Assembly: GCF_000337515.1 (NCBI RefSeq)
Contig: NZ_AOIQ01000013.1
Coordinates: 36,590 to 93,758 of the forward strand
Length of the DNA: 57,169 bases
Reading direction: 5' to 3'
From: Halovivax asiaticus JCM 14624
GTDB lineage: Archaea; Halobacteriota; Halobacteria; Halobacteriales; Natrialbaceae
This document shows, piece after piece, positions 17,062 through 26,797 of the stretch. Made by a program: the position numbers and the translations under genes. Under the pieces are notes generated by a model that had not been told where the DNA came from, made no database searches, and saw only the letters and a list, made by a program, of their open reading frames with translations. Each line of letters starts with the position of its first letter. The first letter of the stretch is position 1.

Positions 17062-20000
17062 ATGAGATTCAGGGCGGACGATCGATCGCGACGGACTATC
17101 GCAGTGCTGGTCCTCGTTGCGGTACTCCTCGGCGGGGTAGTCGCCGTCGACAGCGCATTCGCTGCCGACGGTGAACTACGGCCGGACGAGACCGACCCGG
17201 CAGCGGGCGTCGAGATCGACCGGACGTTGCAGACGGCCGAAGGCCAGGTCGAGGCCATCGTCCGGTTCGAGTCTGCGGACCGGGCGACGGTCGCCGCAAG
17301 CGCGAATGCGACGGAGACGCTCAAGACGAAGGCGAGCACCACCCAGGGGCCGCTCACCCGCTTCGCGGCCCGGACCGACGGCGTGACCGTCGAGCGCGGC
17401 TTCTGGATCGCCAACGCGGTACTCGTGACGGTCGACACGGAACGGGTCTCGTTCGAGGAAATTGCAACGATCGACGGCGTGACTGCGATTCACGAGAACG
17501 AGATGGTCGAGCCCGCATCGGCGAGTCCCGCGACGAATCCGATGGTCAACACGTCGAGGACGAGTATAGAAACGAAATCGGCGACCAGCACGACGTACGG
17601 GCTAGATTCGATCAACGCCACGAGTGCGTGGAACGCGTTCGACACGCGAGGCGGCGGCGCCAAGGTTGCGGTGCTCGACACCGGCGTCGACGTTGCTCAT
17701 CCAGACATCGATCTCTACACGACCGATGCATCCGACACCACGTATCCGGGTGGATGGGCCGAGTTCGACGTAAACGGCGACCGCGTCTCCGGGTCGACGC
17801 CGTACGACTGTGGAACACACGGAACGCACGTGAGCGGAACGGTCTCGGGCGGCAACGCCTCCGGAACGAGCATTGGCGTCGCCCCCAACGTGAGTCTGAT
17901 GGTCGGCGGCGTGCTGATGTACGATCAAGACGGCTACGATTGTGCGGCCTCCACCACGCAGGTCGTGGCCGGCATGGAGTGGGCGGTCAACAACGGCGCA
18001 GACGTGCTCAGTATGAGCCTGGGTGGCGCCTCCTACAACGACGAATATGCAGATGCGATATCGAACGCCCAACAGGCCGGCGTGCTCGTCGTCGCAGCGG
18101 CGGGAAATAGCGGTGAGGGGACGAGTTCGAGTCCCGGAGACGTCTACGACGCGCTGACGATCGGCGCGGTCGACTCGTCGAACACCGTCGCTAGTTTTTC
18201 GAGCGGAAATCTCGTCAACGCAAGCGGGTTCAGCAATCCCAGAAGCCACTGGCCATCCCAGTGGATCGTTCCCGACGTTGCGGCTCCAGGAGTTGGGACC
18301 TATAGTTCCACTCCGGGGGGAACCTATAGTGAAAAAAGCGGAACATCGATGGCGACGCCTCACGTCGCAGGAGTCGTCGCCCTGATGGAATCAGCGACGG
18401 AACGTGACCTTTCGCCGGACGAGATTACGAGCGCGATCGAGGAAAGCGCCTGGAAACCGAGCGATTGGGACGAAAGTGACGCCCAGTATTCGATCGAGTC
18501 GACGGGGAAGGACTCACGCTACGGCCTCGGGATCGTCGACGCGCACGAGGCGGTCAGTGAGGTAAAGTACGGGAGTATCAACGGGACAGTCGTCGACGCG
18601 GCCACCGACGATCCGATTTCGGGCGCGACCGTCACAGCGGACAATGGGGCCGAAACCGTCTCCGGAAAGACGGGTGCGGCTGGCTCGTTCGAATTCGACG
18701 TCCCGGATAACGAGACGTACGACGTTTCGATCAGCGACGGCGGGTACGAAACCGCCGTTGAGCCCGATCAAACGGTCGATACCAATAGCGACGTCGACCT
18801 GGGAACGATCGCACTCTCCGGAAATGCCTCGCTTTCGGGAACGGTTACTGACGGCGTGACCGATACGGCCGTCGAGAACGCGACGGTCACGGCGACGGAC
18901 CCGGACACTGGCATGACCTACGAGAACCGGACCGACGCGACCGGTGCGTACGCGTTCGACGCGGTTCGCGGCGGAGTGGACTATAATCTCGTCGTCTCGG
19001 CCCCCGGCTACGATAACGTGGCGTACGCAACCGAGGTGCCGGACGACGGCTCGACGACGGCGACCGCCGCGCTGACCGGCGACTCGACGCTTACCGGAAC
19101 CGTAACCGACGCGGAGTCGACACCGACGGTAGCGATCGGTGGTGCGACGATCACCGCGACGAGCGGCGCTGGGTCCTACACGACCACAACCGAGCGCGAC
19201 GGCACGTACTCGCTCACCCTCCCCGGCAACGAGACGACGTACGCCGTGGCGATCGAAGCCGACGGCTATCAAGCCGGGAGCGATGAGGTGACTTTGAACG
19301 GGGATGAAAAGTCCGTGAACGGCGCTCTCAGTGGCGACTCGAACATCTCGCTCACGGTCACGGACGCGCACTTCGGTGACCTGGTGTCGGACGCCACGAT
19401 CAGCGTTTCGACGGATTCGGGCGCCAGCTACCCCGTGACGGAGGTGGATGACGGCACGTACGACGCCAACACTGTGCCCAGCACGACCAACTACACCGTC
19501 ACGGTCGAGGCGAGCGGCTACGAGCAGAATACGACTGTCGTTTCCGAACCTCCGGCGGGCGGAACGGTAACACAGAACGTCTCGCTCGCCGGTAACGCGA
19601 CAATAGCCGGCTCGATCACCGACGCCGTCGGTGTCACCACGGATGGGACCCCGCTTCCGATCGAGAACGCCACGATCGAGATCACCCGAAGGGATACGAG
19701 AAGCTCCGCAACCCTCACAAACGCGACCGACCCGAACGGCTCGTATGCGGCTGCGGTTCCCGGCGTCGGAACGAATTACACCGTCAACGCGACGGCACTC
19801 GGCTACCAGAACGCGAGCCTGACGACGGCCGAGCTCCGCGATTCCGAGACGACGACCGCGGACCGCCAGCTCGTCGGGAACGCCACACTGTCGACGCAGG
19901 CGACCGTCACCGGCGAGCGGACCGCCAACACGACCATCGAGGCGACGACGGACGACGGCGGGTTGGCCGGCGTGACGTGGACCAACGAGTCGACCGGCAC

Positions 20001-20922
20001 GAACCTCTCGGTCGCCGTCCCGGGACGTGGCGCGGACTACACCGTGAACGTCTCCTCGCGGGCGTTCTCGACCAACTCGAGCGCGGTCGCAGGCGTGACG
20101 AACACGACCGCGCTGGATCCGCGCTCGATCAACCAGCTCCCGTACTACTTCGGGATCGACGATGGCACCACTCCAGAGTCGATCACGGAAGGCGAGACCG
20201 TCACCGTCTCGGCGACCATCGTCAATCTCGGCACCGAAGACTGGAATCACAGCGCGAACCTATCCGTCGACGATACCCAGATAGCGACCCGGTCGATCGC
20301 GCTCAACGGGACGGCGAACACGAGCGACGTCGCCAATACGACGGTCTCGTTCTCACACCAGCCCGGCTCGACGGGGCCGATAGCCTACACGCTCGAGACG
20401 AACAACGAGACGATGCGTTCGACAGTGACGGTCGAAGAAACTGGCGGGGGCGGCGGTGGCGGTGGGTTCGGGCCGCCAGCGTCGTCCGATCCCGAACCGT
20501 CGTTCTGGCTCGTCGGAACGGCACTCGAGACGGACGAACTCGTGACGGGCGAGACGGGGACGGTCTCGGTGACGGTCCTCAACAGTGGTGACGGGGCCGG
20601 GACCAAGCCTCTCAGACTCACCGCCGACGGATCGGTCGTCGGGACGGCGAGCGTCGACGTGCCAGCCGGCGAACGCGTCGAGACCACACTCGAGTTCTCG
20701 TTCGACGAACCCGGCACCTACGATCTCGCGGTCGATGGTGAGGAGGTCGGACCCGTCACTGTCATCGAACCGCCGTCCGATCCGGGCAACGAAACCGCAG
20801 CGAACGAGTCCGCTCCGACCAACGACACCGATAGTTCGGGCGGCAGCGACGCGACTCCAGGGTTCACCGCCATCACCGGTCTGTTCGCGCTCGCGATCGT
20901 CGCCGTCGCTCGGCGGCGATAG
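17062..20922 (+). CDS. Secreted subtilisin-like protease with PGF-CTERM anchor
   Basis: A 1286-residue extracellular S8 serine protease. The order is: Sec signal peptide (to about residue 34); an I9-type propeptide (about 55-150); a catalytic domain with D206 (VAVLDTGVD), H253 (CGTHGTHVSG), oxyanion N349 (AAAGNSGEG) and S429 (SGTSMATPHVAG); about six carboxypeptidase-regulatory-like beta domains (GTVTDG..TDTAVENATVTA and similar); a CARDB-like domain; a glycine-rich linker (GGGGGGGFGPP); a second CARDB-like domain; a Thr/Asn-rich stretch with N-glycosylation sequons; and a C-terminal PGFTAITGLFALAIVAVARRR. The last part is a PGF-CTERM signal, which archaeosortase A removes while lipid-anchoring the protein. 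ATG at 17062 lies 27 bp after an AT-rich element. It is longer and more modular than classic halolysins. Confidence 0.95.
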   Translation: MRFRADDRSRRTIAVLVLVAVLLGGVVAVDSAFAADGELRPDETDPAAGVEIDRTLQTAEGQVEAIVRFESADRATVAASANATETLKTKASTTQGPLTRFAARTDGVTVERGFWIANAVLVTVDTERVSFEEIATIDGVTAIHENEMVEPASASPATNPMVNTSRTSIETKSATSTTYGLDSINATSAWNAFDTRGGGAKVAVLDTGVDVAHPDIDLYTTDASDTTYPGGWAEFDVNGDRVSGSTPYDCGTHGTHVSGTVSGGNASGTSIGVAPNVSLMVGGVLMYDQDGYDCAASTTQVVAGMEWAVNNGADVLSMSLGGASYNDEYADAISNAQQAGVLVVAAAGNSGEGTSSSPGDVYDALTIGAVDSSNTVASFSSGNLVNASGFSNPRSHWPSQWIVPDVAAPGVGTYSSTPGGTYSEKSGTSMATPHVAGVVALMESATERDLSPDEITSAIEESAWKPSDWDESDAQYSIESTGKDSRYGLGIVDAHEAVSEVKYGSINGTVVDAATDDPISGATVTADNGAETVSGKTGAAGSFEFDVPDNETYDVSISDGGYETAVEPDQTVDTNSDVDLGTIALSGNASLSGTVTDGVTDTAVENATVTATDPDTGMTYENRTDATGAYAFDAVRGGVDYNLVVSAPGYDNVAYATEVPDDGSTTATAALTGDSTLTGTVTDAESTPTVAIGGATITATSGAGSYTTTTERDGTYSLTLPGNETTYAVAIEADGYQAGSDEVTLNGDEKSVNGALSGDSNISLTVTDAHFGDLVSDATISVSTDSGASYPVTEVDDGTYDANTVPSTTNYTVTVEASGYEQNTTVVSEPPAGGTVTQNVSLAGNATIAGSITDAVGVTTDGTPLPIENATIEITRRDTRSSATLTNATDPNGSYAAAVPGVGTNYTVNATALGYQNASLTTAELRDSETTTADRQLVGNATLSTQATVTGERTANTTIEATTDDGGLAGVTWTNESTGTNLSVAVPGRGADYTVNVSSRAFSTNSSAVAGVTNTTALDPRSINQLPYYFGIDDGTTPESITEGETVTVSATIVNLGTEDWNHSANLSVDDTQIATRSIALNGTANTSDVANTTVSFSHQPGSTGPIAYTLETNNETMRSTVTVEETGGGGGGGGFGPPASSDPEPSFWLVGTALETDELVTGETGTVSVTVLNSGDGAGTKPLRLTADGSVVGTASVDVPAGERVETTLEFSFDEPGTYDLAVDGEEVGPVTVIEPPSDPGNETAANESAPTNDTDSSGGSDATPGFTAITGLFALAIVAVARRR

Positions 20923-21212
20923 CACAATCCGATGGCAATAACCCGGCCTGGCGGCAATCCGTGCCCCGCGATACTATCGACGACACGATCGGTCGGTATC
21001 AGTCCCGGCTGGCCCCAGCTCTCGTCTCGGTAGGTTCGGCCGCATTCGCCAGCCGTGTCGCTCGAAGCCGTCGGAGTCCGAAAAATCGAACGTCGTCGAT
21101 TCGGGCGGTGACCCGAAACGGTAGTGGGTGTGCCTGTGATGCGGTTCGTCGCTACCCCGCCGTGTGTGAGACGGCAGGGCATCGCGACGGACGGGTGTGA
21201 CGCGTACGACCG

Positions 21213-21887
21213 TTACTCGTCGGTCTCTTCGGTGTCGTCTTCGTCGTCATCGTCAGCGTCGTTCGGGCCGCCAGCGTGGGCCGGCGGACCGTTCTTCTCG
21301 TCGCCATCGTCGTTACCCGCCTGTGCCGGCGGACCCTGGCTGCTCTCGTTGTCACCGCCAGCGTCTGCTGGTGGGCCGGCGTGATCGGGAGCGTTACCGG
21401 GGTTGTTCTCGTGGACGAAGTCGGCGACGAACTGGCCGAACGGCCCGTCGACCTCGCTCTTGTCAGTGTCCTCGATGAAGCTCGAGAGGAGCTGTCCGAA
21501 CGCGTTCTCGGACTCGTTGTCGGACGGACCGAGCTCGACGGTCGTCGTCGCGGAGGCGTTCTCCGCGGTTGCCGTGATCACGACCGTCACTGCCTCGCTC
21601 GGTGCGGGCAGGTCGACGGTACCGTTCTCGTCGGTCGTGTACGTGCCGACGCCGGCGTAACTCGCGTTCTCGTCGGTCTCGTTCTCGTCGATAGCCACGT
21701 CGACGGTCGCGCTCTCGACGGCGCTATCGTTGTGCGTGACCGTGACGACTGGGTCTTCCTCGTCGGAGACATCGATCGTCAGGTCGGTCGAGTCGTCGGT
21801 TGTCGCGGCCGCGCCGACCGGTGCCAGGACCGATAGGACCAGCATCCCGGCCAGCAGGGCGGCGACGATTGGTTTGGTGCGATTCAT
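21213..21887 (-). CDS. Secreted acidic protein of unknown function
   Basis: A 224-residue protein with a clear signal peptide (MNRTKPIVAALLAGMLVLSV, cleavage after about PVGAAA), an Ig-like beta domain (PVVTVTHNDSAVESATVDVA, about residues 40-115), and a low-complexity C-terminal third. That third has three related GPPA(D/Q/H)AG units separated by Asp/Asn/Glu runs and ends in a polyacidic tail. There is no membrane anchor after the signal peptide. It is probably a soluble or wall-associated haloarchaeal exoprotein. Family and partner are unknown. It converges with the protease gene, leaving 290 bp in which I see nothing. Confidence 0.8.
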   Translation of the reverse strand: MNRTKPIVAALLAGMLVLSVLAPVGAAATTDDSTDLTIDVSDEEDPVVTVTHNDSAVESATVDVAIDENETDENASYAGVGTYTTDENGTVDLPAPSEAVTVVITATAENASATTTVELGPSDNESENAFGQLLSSFIEDTDKSEVDGPFGQFVADFVHENNPGNAPDHAGPPADAGGDNESSQGPPAQAGNDDGDEKNGPPAHAGGPNDADDDDEDDTEETDE

Positions 21888-22072
21888 GCCACTCGGTTCA
21901 TTCAGGGATTCCCGAATAAAGCCCCCCAGCAGTTCGCTTCGTTCGGCGTCGTGCAGGAACGCCTGAGAATTAGTTAGAGTGTTTAAAACGAGTTCTGAAA
22001 GTTTATCATCCCACGGACGACGACGGGTCGACGGCCAGCCACGAGCGCACAGCGCCGGGCCAGGTCAGCTGG

Positions 22073-23371
22073 TCAAGACTCCGCGCGGTCGATCAACGCC
22101 GTCGCCTCGGCCGTCGCACGCTCGCAAACGCCCTCCGCATCGAGGGGCAGGACCTCGCGGTCGCGCATGAGGACCCGACCGTCACAGATGGTGTGACGGA
22201 CGTCGCTCGCCGCGGCCGCGTACGCGAGGTGACTCACGAGGTCGTGGGCCGGTGTCAGGTGCGCGCCGGTGAGATCGACGACGGCGAGGTCAGCCGGGGC
22301 GCCGGGTTCGAGCCGTCCCGCCGGCAGGCCGATCGCCTCGGCGCTGCCCGTCGTCGCCAGTTCGACGACGGTGTCGGCGGCAACCGCCGCCGCGTCGTCG
22401 GCCGCCAGCTTGCCCACCATCGCGGCGTCGCGCGCCTCGTCTAACAGCGAGAGGTCGTTGTTCGAGGCCGCACCGTCGGTGCCCAGCCCGACGGTGATGC
22501 CCGCGTCGCGCAGTGTCTGGACGGGTGCCATCCCGCTCGCGAGCTTCATGTTCGAGGCCGGGCAGTGGATCACGCTCGCGTCGGTCTCGGCGAGGAGGTC
22601 GATCTCCGTCTCGTCGACGTGGACGCCGTGGGCGAGGAAGTCCTGCGGTTCGAGCAGGCCTAGATCGCGGGCGTACGTCAGGGGGCGGACGCCGTGCTCC
22701 TCGACGATCGGCGTCACCTCGTCTGCGGTCTCGTTGGCGTGGAGGTGGATCGGCACGTCCAGTTCACGCGCCTTCGGGACGTACTCCTCGTAGATGTCCG
22801 TACTCACCGTGGTCAGCGAGTGGGGCATGAACGCCGTTCGGATTCGGCCCTCGGCGGCGCCGTCGTACTCCCGGGCGAACGCCAGGCCCGTCTCGGCGTC
22901 CTCGCGGGCGGCCTCGTGCTCCTTGCCGACGGAGATGACGCCGTGGCCCAGGCGCGCCCGGAGTCCGGCGCGTTCGACCGCATCGGCCACCCGCTCCATC
23001 GAGAAGTACATGTCCGCAAAGCCGGTGGTGCCGGCCCGGATCATCTCCAGCAGGCCCAGTTCCGCACCGGCCTCGATCGCCTCCGGTGTGAGTTCGGCCT
23101 CGGCCGGCCAGATATCCTCGGACAGCCAGGCGTCGAGCGGTTTATCGTCGGCGTACCCGCGCAGCAGCGTCATCGCCACGTGGCAGTGGCCATTGACGAA
23201 GCCGGGCGTGATCAGCGAGTTCGTCGCATCCAGCGTCTCGTCGGCCGCGCCGCCGAGATCGGGGCCAATTTCGGCGATTTCGCCCGTCTCCTGGTCGACG
23301 AGGACGTCGGCGCGATCCACGGTCAGGTCCGGCCGGAGGACCCGACCACCGGTGAGTGCGAGCGTCGACAT
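22073..23371 (-). CDS. 5-methylthioadenosine / S-adenosylhomocysteine deaminase
   Basis: A 432-residue amidohydrolase. Metal-binding motifs are GFVNGHCHVAMTLLRG (first two His), HLHANE (third His), LAHGVHVDE (fourth His) and GLGTDGAASNNDLS (Asp). These match the MtaD/DadD group, which deaminates methylthioadenosine, S-adenosylhomocysteine or 5'-deoxyadenosine to the inosine forms. In archaea such enzymes can start an alternative route for recycling SAH or MTA. ATG at 23371 gives the canonical MSTLALTGGRVL start. Both this gene and ahcY in the window act on SAH, so the balance of hydrolysis and deamination is of interest. Specificity among these nucleosides cannot be read from sequence. Confidence 0.92.
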   Translation of the reverse strand: MSTLALTGGRVLRPDLTVDRADVLVDQETGEIAEIGPDLGGAADETLDATNSLITPGFVNGHCHVAMTLLRGYADDKPLDAWLSEDIWPAEAELTPEAIEAGAELGLLEMIRAGTTGFADMYFSMERVADAVERAGLRARLGHGVISVGKEHEAAREDAETGLAFAREYDGAAEGRIRTAFMPHSLTTVSTDIYEEYVPKARELDVPIHLHANETADEVTPIVEEHGVRPLTYARDLGLLEPQDFLAHGVHVDETEIDLLAETDASVIHCPASNMKLASGMAPVQTLRDAGITVGLGTDGAASNNDLSLLDEARDAAMVGKLAADDAAAVAADTVVELATTGSAEAIGLPAGRLEPGAPADLAVVDLTGAHLTPAHDLVSHLAYAAAASDVRHTICDGRVLMRDREVLPLDAEGVCERATAEATALIDRAES

Positions 23372-23632
23372 GTCCCACCGTTTCTCGAGGGGGCGCCTTA
23401 GGGTATCGGTCCACGTCGAGTGCCACGATCGGGAAGAGCCGCATTCCGGCGGAAATAGCTATCCCGCGGAGAACTGTTTGGAGACCGTTTATCGGGCGGA
23501 TTCGCCGATGGCAGCCACCGAGGCAGCGTCCGCGGATCGCCCCAGGTGGTGGCGGCCAAACTGTTCAAAACGACCGGAACGGTGCCAACGATCGGCCCCG
23601 CTTTTCTCCCTACCCCGACACGGTCAGCCCGC

Positions 23633-24391
23633 ATGAAACGACGCACCTTCGTCACGGCAACGGCAGGCGGTCTCGCACTGACAGCTGGTTGTATGGGCGC
23701 GCTCGGCGGCGACGACCAAGGGCGTGGAACGGTCCGGTTCTACGTGAGTGACGAGCCGAACCGAATCGACGACTTCGAAACGCTCGACGTCACCATCTCG
23801 ACGGTCGCGTTGAAGCCCGCGAGCGAGGACGACGAAGACGATGCGAACGGCAACGAGTCGGAGACGGACGACGGAGTCACAGATGGCGACGCCGACTCGG
23901 AGAACGCGGATGGCAACGAGTCCACGGAGGACACGGACGACGGCACCGACTCGACCGACGACGAAACGGCAGAAGACGGGGCCGACGACGGTGAGGGCGG
24001 CGACGCCCCCGAGGACGGTCGCGGCGGCTGGGACGAGTACGACCTCAACGATCCGACGGTCGACCTCACGCAGCTGAAAGGGCCGAAGGCCACCGTCCTG
24101 GACGAACTCGACGTTCCCGCTGGCGAGTACGTCGCGGTCGACATGTTCGTTTCGGACATCCACGCGGTGCTCACCGACGGCACCGAGACCACGCTGAAGA
24201 TTCCCAGCGAGCGACTCAAGATTCGAACGCCCTTCACCGTCGCCGCCGATGAAGAGCTCGACTTCGTCTACGACATCGCGCCGAAGAAGGCCGGCCAGAG
24301 CGGGAAGTACATCCTGACGCCGGTCATCAGCGAGAGCGGAACCGACGCCGAGATCGAGGAAGTCGATGCGCGCAGCGATGGCGGCGCGTAA
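23633..24391 (+). CDS. DUF4382 lipoprotein
   Basis: A 252-residue protein starting with a twin-arginine-type signal (MKRRTFVTATAGG) and a lipobox LTAGC, so it is probably lipid-anchored outside the membrane after Tat export. Residues 32-60 (VRFYVSDEPNRIDDFETLDV) and the C-terminal half (LKGPKATVLDELDVPAGEY, GKYILTPVISE) match DUF4382, a beta-rich domain of unknown function. Between the two parts lies an insertion of about 80 residues that is nearly all Asp, Glu, Thr, Asn and Gly. ATG at 23633 is set by the Tat signal. The neighbours do not indicate a function. Confidence 0.88.
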   Translation: MKRRTFVTATAGGLALTAGCMGALGGDDQGRGTVRFYVSDEPNRIDDFETLDVTISTVALKPASEDDEDDANGNESETDDGVTDGDADSENADGNESTEDTDDGTDSTDDETAEDGADDGEGGDAPEDGRGGWDEYDLNDPTVDLTQLKGPKATVLDELDVPAGEYVAVDMFVSDIHAVLTDGTETTLKIPSERLKIRTPFTVAADEELDFVYDIAPKKAGQSGKYILTPVISESGTDAEIEEVDARSDGGA

Positions 24392-24487
24392 CGACTCACG
24401 TCCCCGCTGACCGGCGGTTCGGCCGCCAGACGATCCCTAGCCGGCCCTCCAGGCACCACTCGTTGGGTCGATTCCCGCCAGCTATTC

Positions 24488-25672
24488 TCACTCCGCTCTC
24501 GTCGCCTTCGGAAGGGGCGTCTCGGCGAATCTACGCCGCCGAATCCGGTCGAACAGCCGTCTCGGAAGTACTCGGACGCCGAGGTTTCTGACTCGCGCCC
24601 CCAGCGACGATTGCCTGGTCGCCAGCCAGCCCATGCGACGCGCCTCGTCGTGCACGCGATCGGCGCGGGGCTTTCGCGTCCCCTCGTAGGAATCGAAGGC
24701 CGCCGCCGGTTCGTCGTGGGCGGTCAGTTCGTGTGCCAGGACGATCGCGTCCTCGATCCCCTGGGCGGCACCCTGGCCACCGAACGGGAGCAAGGCGTGG
24801 GCCGCATCGCCGGCGAGGACGACACTACCGCGGCGCCACCGTTCGAGCCGCGGCACGTCGGCCAGTCCCGAACGGAAGACGTCGCCGGGTTCGAGGGCGG
24901 CGACGATACTGGGAATCGGTTCGGGATACCCGCCGAAGTGTTCGCGAATCGCCGCCAGTTTCGCAGCCGGGTCCGCAGACTCGGGCGTCAGCGGTTCCGG
25001 GGCGGTGCCGAACCAGTAGACGCGTCCGGTGTCGATCGGTGCCCCGCCAGTGTACGTGCCGACACCCCAGCACTGGAAGCCGCGACTGCGGTAGGGTGGC
25101 GACAGATCGACCGAGACGACCGCTCGATACACCACGCTCTCCAGTCGCCGTCGGCTCACCCCCGGAACGATCGCCTCACGGACCGTCGAATCGATGCCGT
25201 CCGCGCCGACGAGCACGTCCGGTTCGATCGTCGTTCCGTCCGCGAGCGTAGCGATCAGCGGCGCCGTCGACTCGACGGCGGTACAGGCCATGCCGGTCTG
25301 CACCTCGGTTTCGAGCGCGTCGAGGAGAACGCGCTGAAGCGCCGCCCGGTGAATCGCGACGTAACCGTGACCGAACGCGGCGCGTTCGACGCCCGACAGA
25401 TCGAGCCGTTTCAACACCCTGCCGGCCGGGGAGCGGATCTCCCCGCCGTCAAGGGCGACGCCGGCGTCCCGAATCCGGTCGGCGAGTCCGAGCCGGTCGA
25501 AGACGAGCATCGCGTTCGTGTGGAGGAGAATGCCGGCGCCTACGGGTCGGTACTCGGTGGCCGCCTCGTAGATCCGCGGTTCGGTCCCTCGCCGTTCGAG
25601 CGCAATCGCCGTCGTTAGCCCGCAGATCCCACCGCCGATGATCGCCACGTCGAGCATACCGTTCTGACGCAT
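24488..25672 (-). CDS. FAD-dependent aromatic monooxygenase-like protein
   Basis: A 394-residue class A flavoprotein hydroxylase of the UbiH / salicylate hydroxylase type. It has the N-terminal dinucleotide-binding motif (VAIIGGGICGLTTAIAL), the DG motif (VLVGADGIDSTVRE), and the FAD-ribityl motif VVLAGDAAHALLPFGGQGA. Such enzymes use NAD(P)H and O2 to hydroxylate aromatic or quinone substrates. The substrate is not known. An ATG at 25657 (MLDVAIIGG) is an equally good start. The Bat-like regulator at 25756 is divergent with 83 bp between, so it is the obvious candidate regulator. Confidence 0.92.
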   Translation of the reverse strand: MRQNGMLDVAIIGGGICGLTTAIALERRGTEPRIYEAATEYRPVGAGILLHTNAMLVFDRLGLADRIRDAGVALDGGEIRSPAGRVLKRLDLSGVERAAFGHGYVAIHRAALQRVLLDALETEVQTGMACTAVESTAPLIATLADGTTIEPDVLVGADGIDSTVREAIVPGVSRRRLESVVYRAVVSVDLSPPYRSRGFQCWGVGTYTGGAPIDTGRVYWFGTAPEPLTPESADPAAKLAAIREHFGGYPEPIPSIVAALEPGDVFRSGLADVPRLERWRRGSVVLAGDAAHALLPFGGQGAAQGIEDAIVLAHELTAHDEPAAAFDSYEGTRKPRADRVHDEARRMGWLATRQSSLGARVRNLGVRVLPRRLFDRIRRRRFAETPLPKATRAE

Positions 25673-25726
25673 GGTCGTTCGGAGGGGCGTCGTCGGGAAG
25701 CGCTCGCTGCCGCAATGAAGCGGTTC

Positions 25727-25732
25727 TTTAAG
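25727..25732 (+). promoter_or_regulatory. TATA box of the Bat-like regulator
   Basis: TTTAAG, centred about 27 bp before the GTG at 25756, pointing to a leaderless GTG-initiated mRNA. Its reverse complement also contains a TATA-like TTAAAG, so it could serve the divergent monooxygenase too. Confidence 0.4.
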
Positions 25733-25755
25733 TGAAATCGGCGAGAGGATAACCC

Positions 25756-26412
25756 GTGCGATACCTCACGGTGCGTATCGATCCGCGCGAAAATGGCGGT
25801 ATCCATCCTGTCGGCGGGCGACTCACGGCAGCTCCGGCGATCTCGCGAGAGGCGATCCACTCGGTGGAACTGCTCGACGATGGAACGATTCTTCTCTTCG
25901 CCGAGGGCAGCGGCGATCGGGACCGGTACGAAGCGATTACAGCCGACTCGCCCCACGTAATCGACGCGCTGGTTAGTGGGACCGATCCCTGGTTCGCGGT
26001 GAGTCAGTTCGAACCCAGCGACGAGACGCGACGATTGCTCGAACTCCGCCGCGAATCGAACGTGAGCGTCGAACTGCCGATCCGGGTCGAGGACGACGGC
26101 GCGCTTCGGGCCACGTTCATGGGCAACGACGCCGATATCCAGGCGCTGTACCGGACCGTCGAGGCCGGCTCGACGCTGTCGTTCGACGTCGTCGAGACGG
26201 GTTCGTACGATCCGGCCGACGCACCACTCGCGCGGCGACTAACGCGGAGGCAGCGCGACGTCGTCGAAGCAGCGGTCGAGTTGGGGTACTACGCGGCTCC
26301 CCGGGAGGCGACGCTCGAAGACGTCGCCGACAGAGTCGGTATCGCGGCCTCCACAGCCGGGGAACACCTCCGGAAGGCCGAAGCGCGCGTGTTCACAACG
26401 CTGATTCGGTGA
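25756..26412 (+). CDS. Bat-like HTH transcriptional regulator
   Basis: A 218-residue protein with an N-terminal alpha/beta sensor-like part and a C-terminal HTH_10 domain of the bacterio-opsin-activator family (about residues 158-215: LTRRQRDVVEAAVELGYY, then IAASTAGEHLRKAEARV). These are haloarchaeal activators and repressors with various inputs; many lack a recognised sensor domain, as here. The start codon is GTG. No ATG lies nearby and the TATA box fits. Divergent placement with the monooxygenase gene suggests it controls that gene, which is inference. Confidence 0.88.
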   Translation: MRYLTVRIDPRENGGIHPVGGRLTAAPAISREAIHSVELLDDGTILLFAEGSGDRDRYEAITADSPHVIDALVSGTDPWFAVSQFEPSDETRRLLELRRESNVSVELPIRVEDDGALRATFMGNDADIQALYRTVEAGSTLSFDVVETGSYDPADAPLARRLTRRQRDVVEAAVELGYYAAPREATLEDVADRVGIAASTAGEHLRKAEARVFTTLIR

Positions 26413-26797
26413 GCGGTGACGACACGCGTCAACGGTCTCGCTCGGACTGTGCCGATTCGCACTGAGAATCCCTCGATTGAGCGTTCGGATCGAGGTCGCC
26501 CGTGATGCCGCCGTTTGTTGGGTGATCGACAGCACCGAACCCGCCGAGGGCGTGAAACAGCGAGCCGAATCGACGGAGCGACCCTCGTATCAGCATTCGA
26601 ATGCCCATACGGAATCGGCTCCGTCAGCCACCGTAAATTTTCCCCAGCGGCAGTTCGGATAACGCTTTGCGGTCGTCGCTCACGAGTCCCACGTCTCGTC
26701 GATCCGCGTCTCGATCGCCGTGAGCACCGTCGCGTACACGTCGAGCGGCTGTGATCGATTGGCGCAACCGAGTGACACCACGTCGATTGCCGTTCGA
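26413..26797. other. 385-bp gap with a possible 33-residue ORF
   Basis: Mostly without signal. On the minus strand 26680-26781 (GTG start) is open for 33 residues, directly behind priL, and its sequence (LDVYATVLTAIETRIDETWD) looks protein-like. It may be a very small gene or the decayed 3' end of one. There is a run of A/T at about 26632-26642 that may be part of a promoter or terminator. Confidence 0.25.

Noticed and set aside
18514-20250. 578-codon minus-strand open frame inside the protease gene
   Set aside because: Arg/Val/Gly-rich antisense product without motifs; the plus strand has a coherent domain series.
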